Below are positions 1 through 7,145 of a stretch of DNA of 15,917 nucleotides, in pieces. The notes beneath the pieces are model-generated. The model was not told the origin of the DNA. It saw only the letters and a program-made list of their open reading frames with translations, and ran no database searches. The DNA is from an uncultured euryarchaeote (lineage in GTDB: Archaea; Thermoplasmatota; Poseidoniia; Poseidoniales; Poseidoniaceae): positions 1 to 15,917 of the forward strand of contig CALGEM010000280.1 of NCBI GenBank assembly GCA_937881505.1, read 5' to 3'. Each line of letters begins with the position of its first letter. The first letter of the stretch is position 1. Made by a program: the position numbers and the translations under genes.

Positions 1-1
1 C

Positions 2-619
2 GCCTCCAATGCGTACCACGTTTGGACGGGAGCTGACGAAGGCGTGTACATGTCTCGCTCAACCGATTCAGGAGAAACATGGGAACAAGAAAGCATCCGC
101 ATTTCCCCCGCTGGCGTGATCTCGTCGGTGTTCCCTCAAACCGATGCGGGCGACCCAGGTCGTATCGCCATCACCTACCTGGGCAGCGAAAACGGCGAGA
201 TGCTCAATCAATCCGACATCGATGGCAACCCGTGGGACGGCAACGCTCACTACGCCCCCAACAACGCCACCTACCACCTCTACATCACCTACAGCCTGAA
301 CGCCCTTGATGACGAACCCATTTTCCACACCTACCGAGTGACCGACGACCCCGTTCAGCGAGGTTCCATTTGCTTGAATTCGGGCGATTGCCGAGACATC
401 GGAGGCTCAAACCGCAATCTGCTTGATTTCAACGACCTTCACATTGACCGTGAAGGGCGCGTTTACGTTGCCTTTGCCGACGGTTGCACAGGGGAATGCA
501 CCACGAAGGAAGGCGCGAGCGCCGAGGACTCCCGAGACGGGCGCGGCGCAGTGTACTACCTCGCTGCAGGACCAAGCCTGCTCGAGGAATTCGGCACCAT
601 GACGCCTATCATGCAATGA
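2..619 (+). CDS. Sialidase-fold BNR/Asp-box protein, C-terminal part (5' end outside window)
   Basis: The reading frame is open from the window edge, so only the last 205 residues are visible. The segment begins with a beta-rich stretch (YHVWTGADEGVYMSRSTDSG) followed by ETW. This contains a textbook Asp-box, S-T-D-S-G-E-T-W, the hairpin marker of sialidase/BNR beta-propellers. A second blade-like stretch lies near DLHIDREGRVYVAFADGC. Four cysteines (ICLNSGDC and DGCTGEC) suggest an extracytoplasmic, possibly disulfide-bonded protein. No transmembrane segment follows, and the protein ends in a soluble tail. Propellers of this kind act as glycosidases or as non-catalytic surface binding modules. 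The catalytic arginine triad cannot be assessed because the N-terminal part is missing, so the enzymatic role is open. The gene converges on crtB with six bases between the stop codons. Confidence 0.75.
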   Translation, partial: ASNAYHVWTGADEGVYMSRSTDSGETWEQESIRISPAGVISSVFPQTDAGDPGRIAITYLGSENGEMLNQSDIDGNPWDGNAHYAPNNATYHLYITYSLNALDDEPIFHTYRVTDDPVQRGSICLNSGDCRDIGGSNRNLLDFNDLHIDREGRVYVAFADGCTGECTTKEGASAEDSRDGRGAVYYLAAGPSLLEEFGTMTPIMQ

Positions 620-625
620 GGCGCT

Positions 626-1618
626 TCAAGCAAAGATGCGGGCTCGGAGTTTTCGAAGACTCAGTCGAACACCAAGCAAGGCTTTGCGCAGGGTGGACAA
701 GCGGACGGGCTGTGTGAAGACATCGCCCGAGCGTCGAACGATTTCGTTGAGAATTGAGGTGTAAGCATCCGCCATGATTTCGGGCTGCACACGTGCTCGT
801 CCGTCCAGGTAGCCAAACAACTGGTTGGCTGAGGACTGATGACGCTTGATGACCTCGACGTATTCCACGATGAAGCCTTTCCACGCCAGGGTGTTGGCAA
901 TGTTGCCAGAGCGTAGCATCTCGGTCGTTATGTTGTGGGACGCCAAGATGTCCAATGGGAGGTAAATTCGTCCCCGTTCCATGTCCTCGTTGATGTCTCG
1001 CAGGACGTTGATGAGTTGCATTTGGATGCCGAGGTCAATGGCGTGGAGTCGGGCTGCTCGGTCTTCGTAGCCATAGATTTCGATCAAGATGAGGCCGACA
1101 GCAGAAGCGACCTTGTAGCAGTAGGAGCGAAGTTCGTCCCATGTTTTGTTGGCCACGGGGTAGAGGTCATCCTCCATCCCTTCAATAACGGTTTCAAAAT
1201 CGTTGAGTTTGATGGGGTAGCGCTCAAAGACGTCTTGAAGAGCGATAAAGATGGGATGGTCTTCACTCGTGATGCGTTGTTCGCTGGCGGCGTGGAGTTT
1301 GAGGCGAATGTCCACAAGGGCCATCATGCGCCTTCGGTGCTCGTCAGAGGAGAGCGAGGGCGAGGCTCCAGCATGAATTTCAGAAACGATTCGCTGACGC
1401 TCATCGGTGGCCAGTCGCAATTCGTGAGTTTCGAGGATGGTGGGTTCTTCATCCCCATCAACGATGTCATCAACCCATCTGCAGAGAGCATAGACGGCGT
1501 GAACCGCTCGGCGCTTGTCGGGCTGAAGGGCGCTAAACGAGGAATAGAACGTGGTCGAGGCGTTGCGACAGACCGTTTCACAATAGGCGTAAGCCCGGTC
1601 AAGATTGCCCTGTTCCAT
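626..1618 (-). CDS. crtB: Phytoene synthase (squalene/phytoene synthase family)
   Basis: This 330-residue protein has the normal length for phytoene synthase, which condenses two geranylgeranyl diphosphates head-to-head into 15-cis-phytoene, the first committed carotenoid step. Both magnesium-diphosphate motifs are visible: DDIVD at residues 50-54, and NVLRDINEDMERGRIYLP with D208 and D212. The family stretch YCYKVASAVG lies at 166-175. The N-terminus (YCETVCRNASTTFYSSF) matches the usual start of the fold. The ATG follows the crtI stop by nine bases, and a GAGGG ribosome binding site overlaps that stop, so the two genes should be co-transcribed and translationally linked. Squalene synthase is the main alternative, but pairing with a CrtI-type desaturase makes phytoene synthase much more likely. 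No lycopene cyclase, carotene dioxygenase or rhodopsin gene is present here. Confidence 0.93.
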   Translation of the reverse strand: MEQGNLDRAYAYCETVCRNASTTFYSSFSALQPDKRRAVHAVYALCRWVDDIVDGDEEPTILETHELRLATDERQRIVSEIHAGASPSLSSDEHRRRMMALVDIRLKLHAASEQRITSEDHPIFIALQDVFERYPIKLNDFETVIEGMEDDLYPVANKTWDELRSYCYKVASAVGLILIEIYGYEDRAARLHAIDLGIQMQLINVLRDINEDMERGRIYLPLDILASHNITTEMLRSGNIANTLAWKGFIVEYVEVIKRHQSSANQLFGYLDGRARVQPEIMADAYTSILNEIVRRSGDVFTQPVRLSTLRKALLGVRLSLRKLRARIFA

Positions 1619-1627
1619 CGTAAACCC

Positions 1628-3241
1628 TCACGCAGATGTTGGCGTTCCGCTGGACGGTTCTTTTGAGGTTTTGTTCAGTGCGGCACGGCCCTGCTTGGAG
1701 CGCTTACGGCTTTCGAACCACGTGTCAACACCGTTCCAGTCGGGAATGATGCCGAGACTGTCAAGGAGCAATTTGCTGCTGATGCGAGCCGATTCGTAAA
1801 TCACGGGCAGTCCGCTTCCAGGGTGGGTTCCGCCGCCGACGAGGTAGAGGTTGTTGATCTCGTCAAATTGGTTCTTGGGTCGGCGCCACAGCATCTGGTC
1901 AAGCCCGTGCGCCAAATTGAACACGGCTCCCCGATAGCAGTGGTCACCCCAATCTTCGGGTGTGATGATCATCTCGGTCACGATGTGGTCGCGCAGGTTC
2001 TCAAAGCCAAGCTTGGATTCAATTTGCTCGAGAATGCGGTCGCGGTAAGCGTCCTTTTCCTTGTCCCAATCGATGTTCTCGTGGATGTGGGAGACCGGTA
2101 CGAGTGCATAGACGGTCGAGCAACCATCAGGGGCCAAACTTGGGTCCACCACGCAGGCATTTTGAACGTAAACTGAGGGGTCATCCCAAGTCAATTTGTG
2201 GTTCTTCTCAATGTCCTCAAGATTTTGTTCGTAATTTGATGAAGCGTAGATTTGGTGGTGAGGGAGGTCTTCGTAGACCTTGTCAATACCCAGATAGAGC
2301 ATGAAGGTTGAACAGGAATACTTCTTCTTGTCAAGCTTCTTGTCACTCCACTTCTTTCTCACCTTGTCGGGGAAGAGTTGCGTCATGCCGTTGGCGAAAT
2401 CGGCATTCATGACGACCTTATCGGCGAAGAATTCGCCTTGGGATGTTCGCACACCCTTGATGGTCTTGCCGTCCATGATGACGGATTCAACGGCCTCGTT
2501 CATTCGGAAGGTGACACCGAGGTCTTTGGCGATGCTCGCCATGCGTTCGCTAACGCTGCCCAGTCCGCCCATGGGGTGGAAAATGCCGTATTCATATTCG
2601 AGGAACGCAAGCATCGTGAAGAGGCTGGGGCAGTTGAATGGCGACATGCCGAGGTACTTCGTTTGGAAGGACATAGCGAGCATGAGCCGGTCATCGTCGA
2701 AGAGTTTCATCAGGTCGCCAGCCACCGAGCGGTGGGGGCGAAGCACGCTGGATACTCGCACAGCACGCTTGGAGAAAAGGTCGGAAGGCCCATACCAAGG
2801 TTCCTGAAGGCACGCCTTTGACTTCTCCAATTTCCGTCGATTATCGACCACATATCGTCGGAAGGCGTTGGCGTTCCCATCGCCGGAGAGCCCACGGATT
2901 CGTTCGGTCATTTCATCAAGGTCGCTGGTGCAGTCCAACTGCCCTCCTTGTCCAAAGATGAGTCGGTAGTTGAGGTCCAATTTGTGGAGGTTCAATTCTT
3001 CATGAGCGTCCATGCCGATGGCCTTGAAGATGTCTTCAATCACTTCTGGGTAGTGGAAAAACGTGGGCCCCAAGTCAAATTTGAACCCTTCACGGTCGAA
3101 GACCTTGTTGCGGCCACCGACCGCAGATGACCGCTCAAAGACGGTTACGTCCACGCCGGATTTTGCCAGCAACAGAGACGAGGCCAATCCACCTGGACCT
3201 GCACCGATGATTGCAACTTTTGGACGCGCGCTTCCTGCCAT
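1628..3241 (-). CDS. crtI: Phytoene desaturase (CrtI-type, FAD-dependent)
   Basis: This is a 537-residue FAD-dependent carotenoid desaturase that introduces double bonds into phytoene towards lycopene-type products. The N-terminus carries the dinucleotide-binding motif GAGPGG followed by the ERSSAVGGRNK segment. The C-terminus has the CrtI FAD signature YLVGGGTHPGSGLPVIYESA, with the LPVIYESA variant rather than the more familiar IPGV form. I start at the ATG at 3241 instead of the in-frame ATG at 3265. The upstream ATG lies inside a TTTATATG box (3263-3270), and that box would place transcription initiation at about 3241, giving a leaderless message starting MAGSARPKV. GAGGTG sits just before this ATG but would not be transcribed if the gene is leaderless. 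It is the first gene of a crtI-crtB operon. Related members act as CrtD-like desaturases, so the exact substrate is inferred. Confidence 0.92.
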   Translation of the reverse strand: MAGSARPKVAIIGAGPGGLASSLLLAKSGVDVTVFERSSAVGGRNKVFDREGFKFDLGPTFFHYPEVIEDIFKAIGMDAHEELNLHKLDLNYRLIFGQGGQLDCTSDLDEMTERIRGLSGDGNANAFRRYVVDNRRKLEKSKACLQEPWYGPSDLFSKRAVRVSSVLRPHRSVAGDLMKLFDDDRLMLAMSFQTKYLGMSPFNCPSLFTMLAFLEYEYGIFHPMGGLGSVSERMASIAKDLGVTFRMNEAVESVIMDGKTIKGVRTSQGEFFADKVVMNADFANGMTQLFPDKVRKKWSDKKLDKKKYSCSTFMLYLGIDKVYEDLPHHQIYASSNYEQNLEDIEKNHKLTWDDPSVYVQNACVVDPSLAPDGCSTVYALVPVSHIHENIDWDKEKDAYRDRILEQIESKLGFENLRDHIVTEMIITPEDWGDHCYRGAVFNLAHGLDQMLWRRPKNQFDEINNLYLVGGGTHPGSGLPVIYESARISSKLLLDSLGIIPDWNGVDTWFESRKRSKQGRAALNKTSKEPSSGTPTSA

Positions 3242-3262
3242 AGCCACCTCTTGCTCGTTGAG

Positions 3263-3270
3263 CATATAAA
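3263..3270 (-). promoter_or_regulatory. TATA box of the crtI-crtB operon
   Basis: Read on the minus strand this is TTTATATG. Its first base is 29 nt upstream of the crtI ATG at 3241, so predicted initiation falls on or next to the start codon. It overlaps the alternative upstream ATG at 3263-3265, which argues against that start. Confidence 0.65.
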
Positions 3271-3286
3271 GGGCGGTTTATGTCCT

Positions 3287-3303
3287 AAAAAATTCCCAAA
3301 AAA
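3287..3303 (-). terminator. Two T6 tracts after the ubiB-like gene
   Basis: On the minus strand, immediately after the stop codon at 3311, are two runs of six thymines (3303-3298 and 3292-3287) separated by GGGAA. Archaeal RNA polymerase terminates at such oligo-T stretches without needing a hairpin. They separate the ribA-to-ubiB operon from the crtI promoter just downstream. Confidence 0.6.
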
Positions 3304-3310
3304 TAACATC

Positions 3311-4549
3311 TCAAGAATCGGCTTGTACGATGCTGTTCGGGTCAATCAAAACGGAGAACTCATCCAAATACGGTCCCATCGAACTGATCAAATCCACATC
3401 GGGATGGCCCTTGAGCACCATGCCGTCCATGTACATCAGGGAACGAATGATGGGAAACGCCTCCTCACCAAAAGCGCAGCCTGCAAGAACGGCGGCTTTG
3501 ACGGTCTTCATCATCTGCTCGGTCAACGAAACCTCACTGACCGACGTCCCAACAAAGCCATCGTAGAGTTCGGTCATCGAGTCATAGTAGGTCTGGAGCG
3601 TTTTCCCCTCTGGACGAACGGCGGCCATGGTGAGCATGGCATCAAAGGCGTTCTTCAGGTCACCCTTGGCGAGGAAATAGAAGAATCCAAACAAGGCATT
3701 GCGAACATGTTCCGGAGCATTGCAAATGGCTCCGGTGTCAATGAAATGGAAGTTTCCTTCGTTGTCCATCATCGCGTTTCCGGGATGGAGGTCGCCGTGA
3801 AAGGTCCCAAGACCAAACATAAAGGCTCCATGGATTCTGAAGAGTTCGAGCATGTCCGGCCACGTGAGGGTGTTGTTTTCGAGATGCTTTTCCAGCGTGG
3901 GGTGGGTGATTTCCTCCATCACCAGTATGTGCTGGTTGGAGAGTTCCTCCCACATTTTTGGAAACTTGAGTTTGGGCATGGAAAAGTGTGCTTCTATCGC
4001 CTTTGATTTGGCGATGAGTTGGTTTCGTCCATCAATTTCGTTGAGGAGGTTCAATTCACGCAAGGTGTAATCCTCGATGTGTGCGAGGAGGCCAATCGGG
4101 TTGCCCACCTTGCGCAGACGTGGGTTGAAGAACAGGCCCATGCGAATCCATCGCTTCATTCGTCGAACATCTCTTCGGAAGGATGCCTCGAAATCTGCTT
4201 TGATGATCTTGACCACGACCTTCGTGCCGTCCTTGAGAACGGCGCGATGGATTTGGCCGATGCTCGCTGCAGCGAAGGGTTTTGGCTCAAAATGTTGGAA
4301 GTGTTCAAGAAAATCCGCTGGTGCAAAGCGTTTCAGAAGTTTTTGTGTGTCTTCCTCCGGAATGGTGGCGGCTCGACTGTACAATCGCTGCAACTCAATG
4401 CAACGCTGTGGGTCAACCAAATCTGGACGCAAGGCGAAAATCTGGCCGAGCTTGACCGCCAGCAGGCCCATGGATTGGATGGCGTCGATATCAACCGGCT
4501 TCTTGCCCCTGATTTGCCGGAAGAACCGCAAGAAGGTGACGAGTTTCAT
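3311..4549 (-). CDS. ABC1/UbiB-family atypical kinase
   Basis: This 412-residue protein is a member of the ABC1/UbiB/ADCK protein-kinase-like family. Family members are needed for ubiquinone synthesis in bacteria and mitochondria and regulate prenyl-lipid metabolism in plastids. Diagnostic parts are all present: the KxGQ motif (K33-L-G-Q36) followed by FALRPDL; the alanine-rich nucleotide loop AAAS (93-96) in place of a glycine-rich loop; the ATP-binding lysine K114; the ExD-like segment ELNLLNE (165-171, with Asn in place of Asp); the catalytic stretch HGDLHPGN (D253, N258); and the metal-binding DTG (D271). No clear C-terminal membrane helices are visible. It starts twelve bases after the trmB-like gene with a GGTGAGG ribosome binding site and is last in the operon. 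Archaea of this kind lack ubiquinone, so the substrate is unknown. The carotenoid genes next door suggest an isoprenoid-related role, which is inference. Confidence 0.9.
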   Translation of the reverse strand: MKLVTFLRFFRQIRGKKPVDIDAIQSMGLLAVKLGQIFALRPDLVDPQRCIELQRLYSRAATIPEEDTQKLLKRFAPADFLEHFQHFEPKPFAAASIGQIHRAVLKDGTKVVVKIIKADFEASFRRDVRRMKRWIRMGLFFNPRLRKVGNPIGLLAHIEDYTLRELNLLNEIDGRNQLIAKSKAIEAHFSMPKLKFPKMWEELSNQHILVMEEITHPTLEKHLENNTLTWPDMLELFRIHGAFMFGLGTFHGDLHPGNAMMDNEGNFHFIDTGAICNAPEHVRNALFGFFYFLAKGDLKNAFDAMLTMAAVRPEGKTLQTYYDSMTELYDGFVGTSVSEVSLTEQMMKTVKAAVLAGCAFGEEAFPIIRSLMYMDGMVLKGHPDVDLISSMGPYLDEFSVLIDPNSIVQADS

Positions 4550-4561
4550 GCCCTCACCCGC

Positions 4562-5962
4562 TCAATCGACCAGTTCAATGGTGTTCAGTTCATGGCGGTG
4601 AATGAGGTAGCGCCAAAGGTCGTCTTTGTCGCCACTTCCATCGATGCGCTGAATGACGACATTTGCTTCTTTGGCAAAGCGAGTTGAGAGCGCGCCTTCG
4701 ATGATGCCGTCATCCATCTCCCACATCGGCAGGGCGTCAGGGTCCTCAACCGGTGGATGATTCAGGCCGACGACGACGTGGAATTGGGGGTCGACATCGT
4801 ACTGAAGCAAACCGAGACCGGCGTGCTCCCACCAGTCCATCATCTCGTCAAGGAACTCGATATCATTTTCTATAGAACGAAGAGAGAAAGCGATTTCTTG
4901 GCCAACACGGTTGCCGATTTGCCGCAGCATCCGACTGATGTCAATGCCCAAAACCTTCAGGTTGGAAAGTTTTCCTTCGGTCAGCCGCATTCGGGCTTCG
5001 TTAACTTCATTCCCTGCGGCAAAGAACGCCTCGGGGTCAAACGGGGTGTCTTCCTCTGGGAGCTGACCGTCAAACCCAAGGGCGACGGAGACGTTCTTCA
5101 GGAAGGAACCTTCGCCAATCGTCAATCGCAACGGATCGTTGATTTGGTTTTCCGTGAACCGAGCACGGGCGGTTGCCAATGGAACAGCGCCTTCCCAGAT
5201 GGCATCGATGAGGTGAAGGTGGGCTTGCGTGAAGGGTCCGGATTCGATGATGAGGGCGGCGTCTTCCTTGCCTCGTCCAACCGGGTTGTCTTCGATGTTG
5301 AGGTATTGAATCACCTCGGCCTGGTCTTGGACAAAGCCCAGCGAATCGAGTTCATCGGAATGACGAACATCGATGCTGCTGTCAAGTTGGTCAAAGAAAC
5401 GCAGGGTTCGTCCGTCAAGGTGGGTGATGATTTGGACCACAACGCCTCGGACGGCAGCGGTGTTCACCGCTTCCAAAGCGTCTGGACTTCTGCAGAGATG
5501 AAGGATGCCGAATTGTCCGAGCAGGAGGATCAATCGCTCCTCGGCTTCGTTGGCCATCTTTTGGAGTCGGTTGTAGATGTGAGACCTCTCTTTGAGGACA
5601 GCGAAGCGAGGGTCGTCGATATCTCGGCGTTGTTTCTCGTAGGATGCATCGGTCTCTGTAATCCCTTTGGATAACTCATCAAATCCATCGACGAGTCGGT
5701 CGAGTTGTTGCTTTCTGGACTGAATAATATGTTCCATCGCCTCGTTGATACGCAGGCTGGAAAAGAGCATGGGTCGGTCGGCCGTTGCTGTTACAATGCC
5801 CATTTCTTGGAGTCGGGAGAGGCTGTTGTAGGCGTCCAGTCGGGTGGTGTTCAGCTCCTTGGCGAGTTCAGAGGCTTTCATTTTGGGGCGAGAGCCGAGA
5901 ATCATAATCGAGCGAACTTCACGCTCGTTCAAGCCTGCTTCGAGGAGCAATTCATCCCACAT
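4562..5962 (-). CDS. TrmB-family transcriptional regulator with V4R-like C-terminal domain
   Basis: This 466-residue protein is longer than typical TrmB regulators (about 340-350 residues). Residues about 5-75 form a winged helix-turn-helix of TrmB type (ASELAKELNTTRLDAYNSLS region), followed by a short coiled coil (about 75-100). Residues about 120-265 match the TrmB effector-binding region (LKERSHIYNRLQKMANEAEE and GVVVQIITHLDGR). The extra part, about 325-455, has the layout of a V4R-type small-molecule domain: RQIGNRVGQEIA, a helix, AGLGLLQYD, two beta strands, then DDGIIEGALS and a final strand ending GDKDDLWRYLI. I choose the ATG at 5962; it overlaps the peroxiredoxin stop as TGATG and has GAGGTGAT five bases upstream. 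The TTG three bases earlier is less likely. DNA target and ligand are unknown; it could regulate its own operon or the nearby crt genes. Confidence 0.82.
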   Translation of the reverse strand: MWDELLLEAGLNEREVRSIMILGSRPKMKASELAKELNTTRLDAYNSLSRLQEMGIVTATADRPMLFSSLRINEAMEHIIQSRKQQLDRLVDGFDELSKGITETDASYEKQRRDIDDPRFAVLKERSHIYNRLQKMANEAEERLILLLGQFGILHLCRSPDALEAVNTAAVRGVVVQIITHLDGRTLRFFDQLDSSIDVRHSDELDSLGFVQDQAEVIQYLNIEDNPVGRGKEDAALIIESGPFTQAHLHLIDAIWEGAVPLATARARFTENQINDPLRLTIGEGSFLKNVSVALGFDGQLPEEDTPFDPEAFFAAGNEVNEARMRLTEGKLSNLKVLGIDISRMLRQIGNRVGQEIAFSLRSIENDIEFLDEMMDWWEHAGLGLLQYDVDPQFHVVVGLNHPPVEDPDALPMWEMDDGIIEGALSTRFAKEANVVIQRIDGSGDKDDLWRYLIHRHELNTIELVD

Positions 5963-6429
5963 CAATCATCACCTCTAACGTTGGAGATGTCGGCCAAGAT
6001 TCGGGCGACATGGCGGCGAGGGCGGAACAACCAGTCGTAGACGTATCGAATGGTGTTGTCGGGGCCAATCAAGAACGAGGATTTCGCAGGGAATTGACCG
6101 AGATGAAGTGGCACGTTGAATTGCTTACCCACCGTTCGCTCGGGGTCGGCTAGCAGAGGAAACGGCAGGTCTCCGAGCGAGGCCTTGAAACCCGCCAACT
6201 CCTCTCGTGTCCCCGGGCCAATGCCCACGATGGAACAGCCCACGGAAGCGAACAAGTCGTGCTGTTCCTTGAAGGTCAAACAGCCTCGTTTGCAGGTCGG
6301 AGAATTGTTGCGGGAATAGAAGAAAACAATGCGCCACGTCCCGTCGAGGGACGAGCTGTCAAAGACCTCTCCTTCTTCGTTTTCAAGAGCGAAACTTGGT
6401 GCCTTTTGGCCGACGATGTTGACTTTCAT
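5962..6429 (-). CDS. Peroxiredoxin, Bcp/PrxQ-like with altered active site
   Basis: This 155-residue thioredoxin-fold protein has the length and order of Bcp/PrxQ peroxiredoxins, which reduce hydroperoxides with a thioredoxin-type donor. The likely peroxidatic cysteine is C46 in NNSPTCKRGC. A second cysteine, C50, is four residues on, where E. coli Bcp has it five residues on. The rest is typical: GQKAPSFALENEEG at the N-terminus, FPLLADPERTVGKQF, and FLIGPDNTIRYVY. Several usually fixed positions differ. The proline of the PxxxT/SxxC signature is serine here (S39), the threonine is the tolerated serine (S43), the TxE after the cysteine is KRG, and the arginine expected three residues before FLI is lysine. 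It may have changed kinetics or act as another thiol oxidoreductase. It is second in the operon, nine bases after ribA, with TGAGG upstream that overlaps the ribA stop. Confidence 0.8.
   Translation of the reverse strand: MKVNIVGQKAPSFALENEEGEVFDSSSLDGTWRIVFFYSRNNSPTCKRGCLTFKEQHDLFASVGCSIVGIGPGTREELAGFKASLGDLPFPLLADPERTVGKQFNVPLHLGQFPAKSSFLIGPDNTIRYVYDWLFRPRRHVARILADISNVRGDD
5968..5975 (-). promoter_or_regulatory. Shine-Dalgarno site of the trmB-like gene
   Basis: GAGGTGAT on the minus strand lies inside the 3' end of the peroxiredoxin gene, five bases before the ATG at 5962. It matches the complement of the usual 16S rRNA tail over eight bases. The spacing decides for ATG over the neighbouring TTG and implies coupled translation. 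Confidence 0.65.
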
Positions 6430-6438
6430 GTTCAGGCC

Positions 6439-7050
6439 TCAGTTGGGGAGAATGTGGCCCATCCGGGCTCCTTTCGTTTGCATGTAGTTGCGGTTTTGGG
6501 CGCACTGGCCGACGATGATGGGGATACGATTGGAAACCTCGATGCCGTGGTCCATGAGTTGGTCCCGCTTGTCGGGATTGTTGGTGGCCAATTCCACGGA
6601 AGATACGCCCATGGTGTAGAGCATCTCAGCGGCGAAGTCGTACTTGCGTGCGTCAGCGGGAAGGCCGAGGGCGAGGTTGGCATCAAGGGTGTCGAGGCCG
6701 GTGTCTTGCAGTGCGTAGGCTTGCATTTTTGCGTACAGCCCAATGCCTCTTCCTTCCTGGCGCATGTAGGCGATGGCGCCTTGTCCGCGAGCTTGGATGG
6801 CTTTCATCGAGGCATGGAGTTGAGGGCCGCAGTCGCAGCGTAGGGAGTGAAATGCATCCCCTGTTAGGCACTCGGAGTGTATGCGCACGAGCGGAGAACC
6901 AACACTCAGGTCTCCCAAATACAACACGCAGTGTTCTTCGCCACCAACCGGATCACGGAAGGCACGGATACGAAAATCACCGAATTTTGTGGGCAATATT
7001 GCGTCCGCTTCGGGAGCGTTGTCTTGTGAGAAAATTGGGGTGCCTTCCAT
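6439..7050 (-). CDS. ribA: GTP cyclohydrolase II (bacterial type)
   Basis: This 203-residue protein catalyses the first step of riboflavin synthesis in bacteria, opening GTP to the diaminopyrimidinone ribosyl phosphate with loss of formate and diphosphate. All signature parts of RibA are visible: VRIHSEC with C61, then LRCDCGPQL with C72 and C74 (three zinc cysteines); the GTP-binding segment RQEGRGIGL (97-105); YDFAAEML; and LATNNPDK near 154-161. The C-terminus KGARMGHIL is typical. The frame is open for another 69 codons upstream, but that extension lacks family similarity, runs across the divergent promoter and overlaps the Nudix gene. The TATA box 30 nt before the ATG at 7050 fixes the start there and implies a leaderless message. 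There is no fused RibB domain. It is the first gene of the operon with the peroxiredoxin, regulator and kinase. Many archaea use other cyclohydrolases, so a bacterial origin by transfer is plausible. Confidence 0.93.
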   Translation of the reverse strand: MEGTPIFSQDNAPEADAILPTKFGDFRIRAFRDPVGGEEHCVLYLGDLSVGSPLVRIHSECLTGDAFHSLRCDCGPQLHASMKAIQARGQGAIAYMRQEGRGIGLYAKMQAYALQDTGLDTLDANLALGLPADARKYDFAAEMLYTMGVSSVELATNNPDKRDQLMDHGIEVSNRIPIIVGQCAQNRNYMQTKGARMGHILPN

Positions 7051-7072
7051 GTTACAAAATCCGTTGAGTTTG

Positions 7073-7080
7073 TATATAAA
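7073..7080 (-). promoter_or_regulatory. TATA box of the ribA operon
   Basis: On the minus strand this reads TTTATATA, starting 30 nt upstream of the ribA ATG. It is preceded by a purine-rich stretch (AGGAAAAGACGAGTG) that could hold a TFB recognition element. No ribosome binding site precedes the ATG, which fits a leaderless transcript. Confidence 0.7.
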
Positions 7081-7115
7081 CACTCGTCTTTTCCTTCTTA
7101 GGGCGTAAACCGTTC

Positions 7116-7123
7116 TTGATATA
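7116..7123 (+). promoter_or_regulatory. TATA-like box of the Nudix-photolyase-SDR operon
   Basis: TTGATATA begins 30 nt before the ATG at 7146, the same spacing as at ribA and within one or two bases of crtI and the surface protein gene. It is too close (21 nt) to the ATG at 7137, so it supports the later start. It lies about 36 bases from the ribA TATA box on the other strand, within the 95-base divergent intergenic region. Confidence 0.5.
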
Positions 7124-7145
7124 CTCGGTCGTGTGAATGCAGACC

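Noticed and set aside
935..1666. 243-codon open frame on the + strand
   Set aside because: It is antisense to crtB, whose two aspartate motifs prove the minus-strand reading.
3242..3265. Eight-codon longer start of crtI at 3265
   Set aside because: That ATG lies inside the TATA box that best explains expression, and the dinucleotide-binding fold begins normally after the ATG at 3241.
3251..4006. 251-codon open frame on the + strand
   Set aside because: It is a shadow of the UbiB-like kinase gene and begins in the crtI promoter; there are no motifs.
4757..5674. 305-codon open frame on the + strand
   Set aside because: It is antisense to the trmB-like gene, which has clear domains and operon signals. 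The frame has no recognisable motif.
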